Shown: positions 1 to 11,180, counted from the first letter of the stretch. The stretch: 64,000 nucleotides of DNA from Parasponia andersonii (GCA_002914805.1 JXTB01000140.1:730875-794874), one strand, 5' to 3'. Notes: generated by a model from the letters alone, not told the origin. Made by a program: numbers and translations.

Positions 1-428
1 ATATATATATATTATAAAATACCTTTCTTTTCCAAGAAAGTTTCGAATATTTTTGCTATATAATTGAAAGTACTCAAGTCCAAATATATAATTGAAGAAT
101 ACATGCTTACAATGACGAACAATCTTAGCCCTTAGGCTGGTGAAGAAGATGTAAATTACATTAACCAATCGTGGTCTGAGAGAATCTGAGAAAGCTTTAA
201 AACTTCTTATATATCGGACATTTAGTTCAATGACGTTAAAAAATCAGTTATTCTTACCGAATGGACACCCACTCTAATTTCCCAAAAGGACTGGTAAACC
301 AGAGCTAACACAAGGAGACTAGAGAACTAATAAAAATGACCCAGATGTGTCATAATAATAATTATTTTAAAAAAAAAATTAAGCATTAGCAGTCAGTCCT
401 TTGAACTTCCTATCTTCAGACTTTTGGT
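1..428. other. AT-rich intergenic flank, no gene seen
   Basis: The stretch opens with a short (AT)n run and stays strongly AT-rich. I found no coding frame, RNA gene or element end. It is the left flank of the outer copia insertion. Confidence 0.6.
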
Positions 429-641
429 CTATTTATACATTATCGATTCATCTTCAATGGCGTGGGTACTACCACTTCCGACCCAAATAGCGAAGGAGAG
501 AGGACCCATCAGCAACTGGGCCAGGCCCAAGTTTAGAGTAGAGCCCATCAGCGGCGGCGAGCTGGTATAAGCCCCAGAAGCGGTGGGACTGGACCACAGG
601 ATACAGTAGCTGAAGATTAGTGTACAAGCACAAATCGCCAT
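429..641 (-). CDS. Small hypothetical ORF of 70 codons abutting a transposon
   Basis: This is a small open frame on the minus strand, clearly richer in G+C than its AT-rich surroundings. Its ATG sits at the left junction of the outer copia insertion, which starts at 643. The predicted product is mildly hydrophobic, with a possible membrane segment near residues 35-53, and resembles no family I know. The copia target site (about ccatM, 638-642 and 11737-11741) contains the complement of the ATG, so the insertion hit right at the start of this frame. It could be the remains of a real first exon cut off from its promoter, or a chance frame in a GC-rich 5' leader. I favour a non-functional remnant, with low certainty. 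Confidence 0.2.
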   Translation of the reverse strand: MAICACTLIFSYCILWSSPTASGAYTSSPPLMGSTLNLGLAQLLMGPLSFAIWVGSGSTHAIEDESIMYK

Positions 642-642
642 A

Positions 643-697
643 TGTTGAAACGTGGTTTGAAGGATAAGTTAGTTACACACATCTGCAAGTTAGTTAG
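643..697 (+). repeat. First 55 bp of the outer copia 5' LTR
   Basis: This stretch matches the start of the 3' LTR at 11246 onward (shared words include TTACACACATC and GCAAGTTAGTTAG). The LTR is interrupted here by the inner copia element and resumes at 6646. Confidence 0.85.
693..697. repeat. Target-site duplicate GTTAG, left copy
   Basis: GTTAG lies directly before the inner element (698) and is repeated directly after it at 6641-6645. Five-base duplicates are the normal copia integration footprint. In the uninterrupted 3' LTR the corresponding place has one uninterrupted stretch (AGTTAGAATTG). Confidence 0.85.
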
Positions 698-770
698 TGA
701 AAGAATATCTGGTATATTATTTGATTCTGAAAAGATATAATTTATAGGACTTAAAAAAAATCTCTTAATT
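698..770 (-). repeat. Terminal repeat at the 3' end of the inner copia element
   Basis: This stretch aligns with 6502-6580, sharing for example TATATTATTTGATT and ATATAATTTATAGGAC. It is the terminal repeat at the element's downstream end, adjoining the RNase H region. Confidence 0.75.
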
Positions 771-1447
771 AATTTAATTTCTCTTTGATAAAAAATCGAT
801 CAATCTCGACATGCTTAGTTCGATCATGATGAATTGGATTATGGGTCATATCACGAGTAGACTTATTATCATAGTGTAATTGGATTGGTTTATTTGATAA
901 ATAACTCAAATCCTGAAGGAGGAGATTTAGCCACAATCCTTCACAAACTCCAAGAGCCATTCCCCTAAGTTCTGCTTCACCACTTAAGCGAGCAACGACA
1001 CTTTATTTCTTGCTCCTCCAAGTAACAAGATTGCTACATACAAAGATAAAATATCCTGAAGTAGATCGCATGTCAGTTTTATCTCCAACCCAATCTGCAT
1101 CAGTGTATACCTCGATGGTTTGTTCCTTTGTTTTCCTTAAGAAAAGAATTCCTTTTCCTAGAGCTGATTTCAAGTATCTCAAAATTCATGTGACTACATT
1201 CATATACTACTCACCAGGATTATGCATAAATTGGCTGATAACGCTCAAAACATATGCAAGATCTGGTCTTGTGTGTGCTAAGTACATTAATCTGCCAACA
1301 AGTCTTTAGTATCTTCCTCTATCGGCTAGAACTTGATCAGCTTCAGTACGTAATTTTAATCCTTTCTCAATTGGTGTATTTACTGGCTGACATGCTGACA
1401 TCCCAGTTTCTTTCAAAAGGTCCAAAGCATACTTCCTTTGAGACAAG

Positions 1448-2254
1448 AAAATACCTTTCTGAGATCGAGATACTTCAATTCCCAGAAAGTACTTTAAGGA
1501 GCCTAGATCTTTCATTTCAAATTCTTTGGACAAATATTCTTGAAGGGCTTGTCTTTCAACTAGATCATTTTCTATTACAACCATGTCATCAACATAAATA
1601 ATAAGTGAAGTAATATTACAATTTTTCTTTTTCAAGAACAATGTGTGATCGAAATTGCTCTGATGATAACCAAATGCTATCATAGATTTTGTGAATCTTT
1701 TAAACCAGGCCCTGGGAGATTGCTTTAGACCATACAATGATTTCTTCAAGTTATATACCTTCTGCCTTTGTTTTCCTATCACCATGCACCCTGGGGAAAG
1801 ATCCATGTAGACTTCTTCAGATAGCTCCCCATGCAAAAAGGCGTTCTTCACATCAAACTGCTGTGGTGGCCATTCAAAATTTGCAGCTAAGGATAACAAT
1901 ACTCGAACCGTATTGGTATTTGCTACAGGAGCAAAAGTTTCTGTATAGTCGATACCATGAGCTTGGGTATATCCCTTTGCCACTAATCTTGCTTTGAAGC
2001 ATTCAATTGTACCATCGGCTTTGTACTTTAAGAAAAAATCCATCGACACCCAATTGATTTCTTTCCTGTAGGAAGATATACAAGCTCCCATGTTTGGTTC
2101 TTTTGTAAGGAGGCCATCTCTTCATTAATTGTAGCTTTCTATCTTGGGTTAGTTAAAGCTTTCTACATACTGTTAGGAATAGATACAGTAGATAATTGAC
2201 TTACAAATGACTAATTTATTTTTGACAATTGATGTGTTGACACATAATGGCTCA
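1448..2254 (-). repeat. 807-bp direct duplicate, copy A
   Basis: Copy A covers part of the RT region and ends exactly at the single N at 2255. Copy B (2256-3062) has the same length and order, with about 4% substitutions by eye. Equal length and a one-base N between the copies point to an unmerged contig overlap (divergent haplotype or related copy) rather than an ancient tandem duplication. Confidence 0.8.
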
Positions 2255-2255
2255 N

Positions 2256-3062
2256 AAAATACCTTTCTGAGATCGAGATACTTCAATTCCCAGAAAGTAC
2301 TTTAAGGAGCCTAGATCTTTCATTTCAAATTCTTTGGACAAATATTCTTGAAGGGCTTGTCTTTCAACTAGATCATTTTCTATTACAACCATGTCATCAA
2401 CATAAATAATAAGTGCAGTAATATTACAATTTTTCTTTTTCAAGAACAATGTGTGATCTAAATTACTCTGATGATAACCAAATGCTACCATATATTTTGT
2501 GAATCTTCCAAACCAGACCCTGGGAGATTGCTTTAGACCATACAATGATTTCTTCAATTTACATACCTTCTGCCTTTGTTTTCCTATCACCATGCACCCT
2601 GGGGGAAGATCCATGTAGACTTCTTCAGATAGCTCCCCATGTAAAAAGGCGTTCTTCACATCAAACTGCTGAGGTCACTATTCAAAATTTGTAGCTAAGG
2701 ATAACAATACTCGAACCGTATTGGTTTTTGCTATAGGCGCAAAAGTTTCTGTATAGTCGATACCATGAGCCTGGGTATATCTTTTTACCACCAATCTTGC
2801 TTTGAAGCATTCAATTGTACCATCGGCTTTGTACTTTAAGAAAAAATCCATTGACACCCAAGTGATTTCTTTCCTGTGGGAAGATTTACAAGCTCCCATG
2901 TTTGGTTCTTTTGTAAGGAGGCCATCTCTTCATTAATTGTAGCTTTCCATCTTGGGTTAGTTAAAGCTTTCTACATACTGTTAGGAATAGATACAGTAGA
3001 TAATTGACTTACAAATGACTAATTTATTTTTGACAATTGATGTGTTGACACATAATGGCTCA
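2256..3062 (-). repeat. 807-bp direct duplicate, copy B
   Basis: Second copy of the RT-region segment, continuing without a gap into the upstream part of pol at 3063 onward. See copy A. Confidence 0.8.
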
Positions 3063-4411
3063 TGGGATATCTTAATTTACTAGACAACTCAAGTTCATTA
3101 GTTAGTTTTGGAATACCTCTTGTATGACGTTGTGGTAACTGTCTCCTAGATGGCTTAGGCATGGTATAAGGATTATCCTCAGCTAACGATTGGTTTGGTA
3201 TATTACTCAGGAGAGATTGAATCTCGAATTCTGAAGTTTCTTGACTTTCTGGATTACCACTTTTATCCAAATTTTGACCACTCGTATCTAAGTCACCTGC
3301 ATATTCATCAGATATTTCTACCACATCAACTTTTATGTCCTCCGTATCTGTCATAAGATTGTATTCAAAAGTTTGAATTTCATCAAGATACTCCCCTAAA
3401 ATTCAGACGTAGATTAATACATCATATCTTCATGGAAGACAACATCCATAGTAATGAACATGCGTCGAGTAGAAGGATGATAACATCGATACTCTTTTTG
3501 ATGTAGAGCATATCCAACAAAAACACATTTCAAGGCTCGAGGCATTAACTTACTCTGTTGATCTTTGGATAGATGAACATAAGAAATACAATCAAAGACA
3601 TAGGGAGTTAGATTGGGGATTGTGGGTGCTACAACAGCATCTGTAAGTACTTAAAATAGTATTTGAAAGTTAAGCGTCCTCGATGGAACTTGATTTATGA
3701 GATAGGCAGTAGAGAGAAAAGCTTTGCCCCAGTAGCAGGGGGCATGTGTGCTTCAATAAGTAAAGAGCAAACAACCTCTAATAAGTGTCTGTTTTTACGT
3801 TCAACAACACCATTTTGCTGTGGTGTATCTGGACAACTAGTTTGATAAATAGAGTCATAAGAGTCCAAAAAATGTTGGAGTTCAATACTATGATATTCTC
3901 CCCTACTATCACTTCGAAGTACTTGAATCTTAGCATTGTATTGTGTACGTACAGTATTATAAAACTTCTTAAATAATACTGTAATTTCTGATTTGGATTT
4001 CATCAAACATAACCAAGTCATCCGAGTACAATCATCGATAAAGGTAACAAATCAATGACCACCTCCCAATATAGGAACTTTGGAAGGACCCCAAACATCA
4101 GAGTGAACAACCATAAACAGAGTTAGACTTTTATTTAAACTTAAAGGAAATGAAGCACGATGGATTTTTGCAAGTGTACAAACGTCACATTTAAAACTAG
4201 ACATAACCAAATTAGTAAACAAAGTAGGAAACAACCGTTTTAAGTAACCAAAAGAGGCATAGCCTAAACATCGATGCCAAAGCCAAATCTCAGTCATTTT
4301 ATTGGAGGTAGTGGTACTGTTCACAGCGAGAACGTGTTGAAGTTTGTTGGACTTTGTTGACTCCAAATCCAAGTAGTACAACATCCCTTTCTTAATACTA
4401 TAATCAATCAT
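3019..4411 (-). pseudogene. Integrase region with GAG-pre-integrase of the inner copia element
   Basis: Read on the - strand, 4411-4052 gives the GAG-pre-integrase pattern (LWHRCLG..SFGYLKRLFP, C..C..AK). After it come integrase core words such as DSRGEYHS and QQNGVVERKNRHLLE at 4021-3695. The linker toward RT ends near 3019 with a poorly conserved acidic stretch. It belongs to the inner copia fossil. Confidence 0.8.
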
Positions 4412-4420
4412 TTGTTGAGT

Positions 4421-5708
4421 CTAAATATCCTTAAATACACAAGAATTAGGACCAAAAATAACCATACAGGACAAAGTATTAGTAATTTGAGAAACTGAAA
4501 GAAGATTATAGTTTAAGGAAGGTACCACTAATATAAAATCAAGGTGTAAAATTTTAGTAAGATCGGAAGACCCTTCACTAAGAACTATATTAGTATTGCC
4601 ATTACCAGTAGATACACAGTTCCTGGATGAAGGTTTTAGGGTAGAAACATGTCGCACATTAAATATCATATGATCAGTGGTACCAGAATCAATTATCCAT
4701 GCATTATTCAAAACAGGTGCAGAAATATTCAAAACCTTACCTTCTCCAGTAGTGGTTACCAATGCTAATAAAGTAGATGGAACATCGGCTGCTTTTGTTT
4801 GAGTGAGAGCTGTCGAAGATAGTCTCTTAGCATTCCGATGTCGTATTGGGTCCCACCAGTCTGGATATCCAATCCATTCAAAGCACCAATTTTTGGTATG
4901 AACATTTTGATTATAGTGAGTGCATTTCAAGGAGCCTTTTGGGAATGTGCAATTCTTTGGGTTGTTGGGTTTAGGGTGATATTTCGATGTTTGACTGGAC
5001 CATTATCGAGAGAGTAGTGTGAAGGTTTCAGGTTTGGTAGTTTCTTCATGGAAAGTAGTTGATCGTAAGTTTTCACGACAGACTAAGGAATAACATTCTT
5101 CCAGACTTAAGAGTGGCTTACGACGTAAAATTTCTCGTCAAAGTTGATCAAAACTTGTATCTAACCCAGCAAGAAAGATGTGGACTCGAGTACGTTCAAT
5201 AGACTGTCGGTATGCTACCGCATCTTTAGGATCCTTCATGACCACTCTATCACGATGATCGAGTTCTTGAAATATTTCGGTTAGCTCTCCATAATAGATA
5301 GAAAGTGATTTGGTACCTTGTTTGGCTGAGAAGGCTTTCTGATGTAAGGAGTAGACTTGCAATTCATCAGTTCCATCATAAAAGGATTTAGATAAAGCAT
5401 TCCATATTTCACGAGTAGTGGGAATATGGAGATAGCGCTTCATAATGTCAGGAGTCATGGACATCAGAAGCCAATGTTTAATTTTTTAATTTTCAGCACA
5501 CTATTTCTCATATCCTTTATCTGACACGTGGAGTTATTTTTCCTATAATGTAGGAAAGTTTTTTCTATTCAGCAATATTCATCTCCATCAATTAAGACCA
5601 CACATCATAATTTATTTCAGTGAGTTGAATGCCTGCATTGAAGACACTTTCAGACTGAACCAGAATAGGAACAGATTTGGTACCATTTGATTCTCCTTGT
5701 TCACTCAT
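4421..5708 (-). pseudogene. gag and protease region of the inner copia element
   Basis: The gag start lies at about 5708 on the - strand (MSEQGESNGTK), just after an A-rich tract. Gag words of the UBN2/retrotran-gag kind follow (EIWNALSKSFYDG, LDHRDRVVMKDP). Near 4930 are a zinc-knuckle relic ending GYPDWW and a protease region with the DSGTTDHM active-site box. Fossil, not host. Confidence 0.8.
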
Positions 5709-5790
5709 TTTTTTTTATTTGTTATTATTATTTTATTCATTTATTTATTTCTTGTTTTGTTTTGTTTTTTTTTTATTTTTTTTTTTCAGG
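5709..5790 (-). repeat. A-rich tract (T-rich on +) between host-gene piece and gag
   Basis: About 80 bp read on the - strand as runs of A broken by single C, T or G. It lies immediately 3' of the segment holding the AIG2-like piece and just before the gag start. It could be a decayed poly(A) tail of a captured transcript, or simple low-complexity leader. Confidence 0.5.
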
Positions 5791-5926
5791 AGTAACGGCT
5801 GGTCTCGGCGTGCAGCTGCATGAGGTCATGTACCGGCGTCAGGTCTGGGCATCTGGTGGTACAGTGCGGCGTAGTGAGGCGGTGAGGTGTAGCGCGGGAC
5901 TCGGCGAGGCACAGGGGCATGGTGAG

Positions 5927-6360
5927 TCAGCGTGGTGCGGCGCAAGACACGGCTAGGTAGACTGAGACATGGGCTGGGTCTGCAAAAGGGTAAGGGTGCA
6001 GCTGGATGGGGAGCCTCTGGTAATGACCCCTGGTGGTGCCCTCTAATTCGTCGACGAAGGCGAGCGTGGGGTTGGACATGGTGTACACCTCGCCAAGGAC
6101 GGGTTGACTGGAGCCAGGGCAGTTAATGAGGAAAAGGACGTGGTAGGGCCCACAGACAAAGGGGTAGTTGAGTTTGGTGCGGTAGGTTCGGAGGAACCCA
6201 GCGTCTCCGCTGCAAATTAGGTCTTGCAATAGTGGGTGGTTGGAGAAGCCTCGCTTTAGTGTTCCGTACATGAAGATCACCTTCACCTTCACCTTCCTCT
6301 CTTACTTCTCCAACTTGGACTCCTCCTTAGACGGGGCTGGGTCTGAGATGCGGTGGCTGA
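5927..6360 (-). pseudogene. AIG2-like (gamma-glutamylcyclotransferase fold) host gene piece captured in a copia leader
   Basis: The open frame at 6292-5927 encodes about 121 residues. The N-terminal two thirds match plant AIG2-like/GGACT proteins: the substrate-binding loop FMYGTLKRG near residues 8-16, a hydrophobic core, LGEVYTM, and VDELEGTT near residues 81-88, whose Glu is the family's catalytic acid. Homology fades after about residue 100. The usual family length is 150-180 residues, so only the first part is here. Recognisable but disrupted upstream sequence reaches about 6360. The piece lies inside the inner copia element, between its PBS (about 6501) and gag (5708), and on the same strand. 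I read it as a transduced host gene fragment. Intact function is unlikely. Confidence 0.7.
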
Positions 6361-6486
6361 GGTGATGCACGGGTAAAGGAGGTTTCCTGAAAGGTTCTAT
6401 TCTCCTTCTTTTTTTTAAAAAAATAATAATAATTTTTGGTTGTTTTTCTGATATTTATTCTAGGTATTTAGAATTTAGAATCCTAT

Positions 6487-6501
6487 CTGGCTCTAATACT
6501 A
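6487..6501 (-). other. Primer-binding site of the inner copia element
   Basis: Immediately inside the 139-bp LTR the - strand reads TAGTATTAGAGCCAG, a slightly drifted version of the TGGTATCAGAGC complement of initiator-Met tRNA used by most plant copia elements. It fixes the LTR edge at 6502. Confidence 0.75.
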
Positions 6502-6640
6502 TGAAAGAATAGTTTTTTTTTTCTTGTATATTATTTGATTTGAAAAAATATAATTTATAGGACTAAAAAAAATCTCCTAATTACAAATGTATAATCGTAA
6601 TATTTTGTAATTAATTATAATTGATACAAAATATTCAACA
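6502..6640 (-). repeat. 5' LTR (139 bp) of the inner copia element
   Basis: On the element's strand it starts TGTTGAATATTTTG and ends TATTCTTTCA. It is bordered by the GTTAG duplicate outside and the PBS inside. The length is in the range of short plant copia LTRs (Tos17-like size). Confidence 0.8.
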
Positions 6641-6645
6641 GTTAG
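6641..6645. repeat. Target-site duplicate GTTAG, right copy
   Basis: Right partner of 693-697. The outer element's LTR continues from here. Confidence 0.85.
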
Positions 6646-7074
6646 AATTGATTAACTGTTTTGGTTAGCTAGCTCACTTAGAAATAGAGACCGTTTTATT
6701 CTTTGCCAATTAGATCATTTTGATAGGCTTAGTCTCTTTATGTAACTGATATATATGTATATTTTTTTTTTAATAACTGAGTGTGAGAGTCATTATAGAG
6801 AATATATAGGTGTAATTAGGCATTAGGTATTAAAAGGTTTTTTTTGTTGTTTCTGTTGAGTTCAAGAACAAGTTCTGTAAGTGTGATGCTGAGAGAAACT
6901 TTAAGAGTTTGAGTGTGTAATCAATTTTTGATATAATGGATTGGTTGAGGTGTAGGTTAAAAGTGGATGTAGGTTCAAATCACATTGATTTGGTCTAAAC
7001 TACTATAAATTTCTGGTGTTGTTTTGTGTTTTTAATTTTCTGCGTTTTCGTTTTTCTGGTACTCTGTTTCATCA
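6646..7074 (+). repeat. Remainder of the outer copia 5' LTR
   Basis: It aligns with 11289-11736 of the 3' LTR (shared words include GAGACCGTTTTATTCTTTG and TTTTGATAGGCTTAGTCT). Together with 643-697 it gives about 484 bp against 491 bp for the 3' LTR. It ends CATCA directly before the PBS. Confidence 0.85.
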
Positions 7075-7076
7075 TC

Positions 7077-7088
7077 TGGTACCAGAGC
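7077..7088 (+). other. Primer-binding site of the outer copia element
   Basis: TGGTACCAGAGC is one base off the standard initiator-Met complement TGGTATCAGAGC and lies two bases after the LTR end. Confidence 0.9.
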
Positions 7089-7137
7089 TAGGTTTCAGCT
7101 TTGGGAAGAAGACGAAGCTTCAAGATACTAATCAGAA

Positions 7138-7900
7138 ATGGCGACTACAACTAAATTTGACATAAAAAAAAAGTTCACAGGCAAGAATGATTTCGGACTT
7201 TGGAAGATGAAGATGGAAGCAATCTTGGTTCAGCAAGGACTCAAGAAAGCTCTGCCTTCTGAACGAGATCTCACAGCAACAGACAAAGAATCCTTGGCCG
7301 AAATGAAGAAGAAAATCCTATAATGCTATAATCTTGAGTCTTTCTGATCAAGTACTTTATAAAGTTTCACGAGAAAAAATTGTTTCGGGTATTTGGATCA
7401 AATTAGAAGAATTATATCGAGCTAAGACTTTACCTGACCGAATTTACTTGAAACAGTGTTTTTTTTTGGGTTTAAAATAGATGAGTCTAAATCTATAGAA
7501 GAGAATTTGGATGATTATACCAAATTTTTTCTTGATTTGGAAAATCTGAGCATTAAGATGAAGGATGAGGATAAGGGAATAATCCTCCTTAATTCATTGC
7601 CTAAGAATCTAAAAAACTTCAAAGAAACATTGAAGTATGATAGACAAACAATTACTGTTGATGAAGTTCAGAATGCTTTAAAAACAAAGCTATTAGATAT
7701 GAAAGATTCAGAGAAAAATGCTCAAGGTAAGGGTCTGAATGTTAGAGGAAGAACTACAAAACGGGGACAACCATGATGGCAAGGAAAAATCTCAGAGCAG
7801 GTCTAAGTCCAGAGGCAAAAAGGACTATAGCAAGGTTAAATGTTACCATTGCAACAAAAATGGCCACATAAAGAGGTTATGCCCTGAACAATAGAACAAA
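7138..7900 (+). pseudogene. gag region of the outer copia element
   Basis: It begins MATTTKFDIKKKFTGKNDF and continues with the Tnt1-like gag pattern (WKMKMEAILVQQGL, NSLPKNLKNFKETL). A CCHC zinc knuckle (CHYCNKNGHIKRLC) lies near 7842-7883. The coding frame is broken, and the region is part of the fossil. Confidence 0.85.
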
Positions 7901-8002
7901 GATGTTGGAAAATTAGATAGTGATGCAGTTGTAGTTGACGATGGCTATGAAAGTTCAGAGGTATTTTCAATCTTTGAAAGTGAAAATTCAAAAGAGTGAG
8001 TT

Positions 8003-9303
8003 ATGGATTTAGGTTGTAGCTACCACATGTATCCAAGAGAAGATTGGTTTATGGACTATCAAGATGTCGATGGGGGCAAGGTTCTAATAGGAAATAATAT
8101 GGCTTGCAAAGTCATAGGATTTGGCTCAATTTTAATAAGGATGTTCAATGGTGTAACTAGAATTCTCAAGAATGTGAGACATGTGCCTGAGTTAAAGAGA
8201 AATTTAATTTCTCTTGGCACTCTTGATGAATCCGAATATGGTTTCAAAGCTGAAAATGGTCAACTAAAAGTGTCTAAAGGAGCCATGGTTGTCGTAAAAG
8301 GATTCAAGAAAAATGGCTTGTATATACTACAAAGCTCCACGGTAAATGCTACAGCTTACAATGTTGAAAGTCCAAGATCAGAAAAAATCCAGTTGTGGCA
8401 CAAAAGGTTGGGTCACTTGAGTGACAGGGAACTTAAGGAGCTGAGCAAACAAGGTTTATTGTGTGGAGACAACATTGAATTGATCAGATTTTGTGAGTCA
8501 TGTGTGATGGGAAAACAACATAGGTTAGCATTCAAGACCTCAAAGCACAAGTCAAAAGATATTTTACACTATGTTCACTCAGATTTGTAGGAGCGTTTAA
8601 GAGTTTCCTCTCATGGTGGCTGCGGGTACTTTCTTTCCTTAATTAATGATTATTCTAGATTTATTTAGATATATTTTTTGAAAAATACATATGATGCTTT
8701 AACAAAGTTTAAATATTGAAAAGCACTTGTAGAAAATCAAACAAATAAGAAATTAAAGACATTAAGGACTGATAATGGACTAGAATTTGTAATGATATCT
8801 TTAACACATATTATAGTAAAAATGGTATCCTAAGGCACAAGACTATTAGGAAAACCCCTCAAAAAAATGGACTTGCTGAAAGAATTTATTAGACACTACT
8901 AGATAAAGTAAGGTGCATGTTAGTTAACTCTGGTTTGTCTAAATATTTTTGGGTAGAAGCTATAATGACAACCTATTACCTAATAAATAGAATACTCTCT
9001 AATGCTATAAAGTTTAGAACCCCTATGGAAATGTGGAGTGGATAACCAGCTGACTATAGTAATCTTAGAGTGTCTGGTTGTTTAGCTTTTGCTCACCAAA
9101 ATAAAAGAAAGTTAGAACCAAGATTAATTAAGTGTGTCTTTATAGGATATCCAGAAAGGATTAAGGGTTATAGGTTATGGGTTAAGGATACTCTCGAAAT
9201 AAAAATCATAATAAATAGGGATATTATATTTAAAGAAGATAGAATGTATGCTCTTAAGACTAATAGTGCAAGAAAAGATTTGCAATCGGATAATGGGCAC
9301 TAA
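8003..9303 (+). pseudogene. Protease, GAG-pre-integrase and integrase region of the outer copia element
   Basis: The region begins with a protease active-site relic (MDLGCSYHMYPREDW). After [17 protein letters not shown] comes the GAG-pre-integrase LWHKRLGHLSDREL with a downstream C..C. Then come integrase core remnants and the C-terminal pattern GCLAFAHQ...KCVFIGYPE...GYRLW. All are typical Tnt1-like words, broken in several places. Confidence 0.85.
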
Positions 9304-9639
9304 TCAGAAACATCTATTGATAGTGATTATTATGAGTCTGAGGTGGAGTAACCTCAATAATAATCTGAAGATTCAATTGAGGCCTATGACCAAGTTCCAA
9401 CAGCCAAAAAAGAAGTTGATCAAGTGAGTACCGATCATAGTACTGAAGCTAAAGCTGAACCGGAAGACACTACAAGTTATCAATTAGCAAGGGATAGAAT
9501 AAAAAGAAGTTATCAATTAGCAAGCGATAGAACAAAAAGAAGTATCAAGCCACCAATAAGATATTATAATGCATATATAATCTCATATACTCTAGTAACA
9601 GCTTTGAAGTATGAAGAATTGAACTGATCTAATACAAAG

Positions 9640-11180
9640 AAGTTGTGGCCAGCAAAGAAACTGACAAATGGCTAATAGCTATAACCGAAAAATTTGAGTC
9701 TTTATAGAAAAATCACACATGGGTGTTGGTGAAAAAACCAGCCAAGTAAAAATTGATAAGTTGCAAGGGCATTTTCAAAAAGAAATAAGAAATAGGGAAA
9801 GATGAACTAATGAGATATAAAGCTAGACTTGTGATAAGAAGATATACTCAAAGAGAAGGTATAGACTTAACTAAAGTTTTCTCATCAGTTGTGAAACACT
9901 CTTCTATTCGGATTCTAATAGTTTTAGTAGCTGAGTTTGATTGGGAATTAGAGCAAATGAAAACTGTATTTCTTCATGGTGACTTAGAAGAAAGAATCAT
10001 GATGGCACAACCTGAAGGTTTTGTAGAACTTGGAAAAGAGCACCTGGTTTTTCTTCTTAAAAAATCTCTTTATAAGCTTAAGCAGTCCCCATGGTAATGG
10101 TACAAAAGGTTTTACACCTTCCTACTCAATCAAAGCTTTTATAAAAGCAATTATGATGGGTGTCTCTACTTCAAGAAAATAGAATCTGGTTATTTAGTTC
10201 TATTGCTCATCTATATAGATGATATGCTACCTGCTTGTAAGAGTAAACAAGAACTTGTGAAGATCAAAGAAAAGTTGAAGGCTGAGTTTGATATGAAGGA
10301 TTTAAAGGCTGTTGAGAAGATTTTAGGAATAGAAATTTCAAGAAATAGACATAAAGGTGAAGTTTACTTGTCTCAAAAGGGGGTACTTGAAGAAGGTACT
10401 TAAAAGGTTTCCTATGGAATAAGCAAAAACTATGAAAGTTCCCTTAGTGGTCATTTAAAGCTAAGCAATGTTCATTGTCTAGAAACTGATGAACAAAAGA
10501 TAGAGATGTCAAAGATACCATCTGCGAATGCAATTAGATCTGTGATGTATGCCATAGTGTGCTCGAGACTTGATATTGCATATTCAGTGAGTGTCTTAAA
10601 AAAGTTCATGTCCAATCTAGGCATGGAATATTGGAATGGAGTGAAATGGCTCTTAAGGTGTATTAAGGGTTCATTAGATATTGGATAATATTTTGGAACA
10701 ACCAAGAAAGAAGAAGAAGTTACTGGTTTTGTAGATGCTGGCTTTGCAGGGGATCTTGATAAAAGGAAGTCTATAACTAGATATATATTTACTCTTTGTG
10801 GTGGACCTGTAAGTTGGAAATCTCAGTTATAGCCCCTAGTAGTATTATCCACTACTGAAGCTGAATATATAGCTACAACTGAGGCTATTAAAGAGGTAAT
10901 TCGATTGAAAGGTCTGCTAGAAGAAATTAACATTTTGAGAGTTGATACAATGCTATTTTCAGATAGTCAAAGTTCTATTTAGTTATGTAAACATACAATT
11001 TTTCATAAAAGGGCTAAATATATAGATGTGAGATATCATTTTATCAGAGATATATTAGATTATGGGTTGATAACACTAAAGAAAGTGGTGACTGATGACA
11101 ATGCAGCAGATATAGCAACTAAGGTAATACCATTGATCAAGTTTAGACGTTGTTTGAACTTGCTTCACATGGTTCAAGGG
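9640..11180 (+). pseudogene. Reverse transcriptase and RNase H region of the outer copia element
   Basis: RT words in order are YKARLVIRRYTQREGID, TVFLHGDLEE, KSLYKLKQSPW, LIYIDDM (catalytic DD) and EKILGIEISRNR. They are followed by the copia linker near 10510-10690 and RNase H with ALSTTEAEYIA-like words near 10850 and a KFRRCLNLLHMV-like end near 11150. Fossil. Confidence 0.85.

Larger units (their letters stand above)
769..3062 (-). pseudogene. Reverse transcriptase and RNase H region of the inner copia element
   Basis: On the - strand the translations show copia RT hallmarks: QFDVKNAFLHGELSEEVYM, the YGLKQSPRAWF motif, the catalytic YVDDM box and KYFLGIEVSRS. At the low-coordinate end is an RNase H tail (DNKST, RTKHVEIDRFF). 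The catalytic YVDDM box appears twice because of the 807-bp duplication. It is part of a fossil and is not a host gene. Confidence 0.85.
698..6640 (-). mobile_element. Inner Ty1/copia LTR retrotransposon, broken, inserted in another copia LTR
   Basis: The element lies on the - strand between GTTAG duplicates (693-697, 6641-6645). On the + strand it starts TGAAAG and ends TTCAACA, so on its own strand it runs TG...CA. A short LTR of 139 bp (6502-6640) is followed by a PBS-like site (TAGTATTAGAGCC). Then comes a long leader with an AIG2-like host gene piece, then gag from about 5708, protease, integrase, reverse transcriptase and RNase H down to about 769. A gag knuckle ending in a PDWW-type motif places it in a copia group distinct from the outer Tnt1-like element. 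It has many breaks (more than ten) and is not active. It must be younger than the element it sits in. Confidence 0.88.

Noticed and set aside
1010-1997. Several + strand open frames of 86-115 codons
   Set aside because: They are shadows of the copia RT on the - strand.
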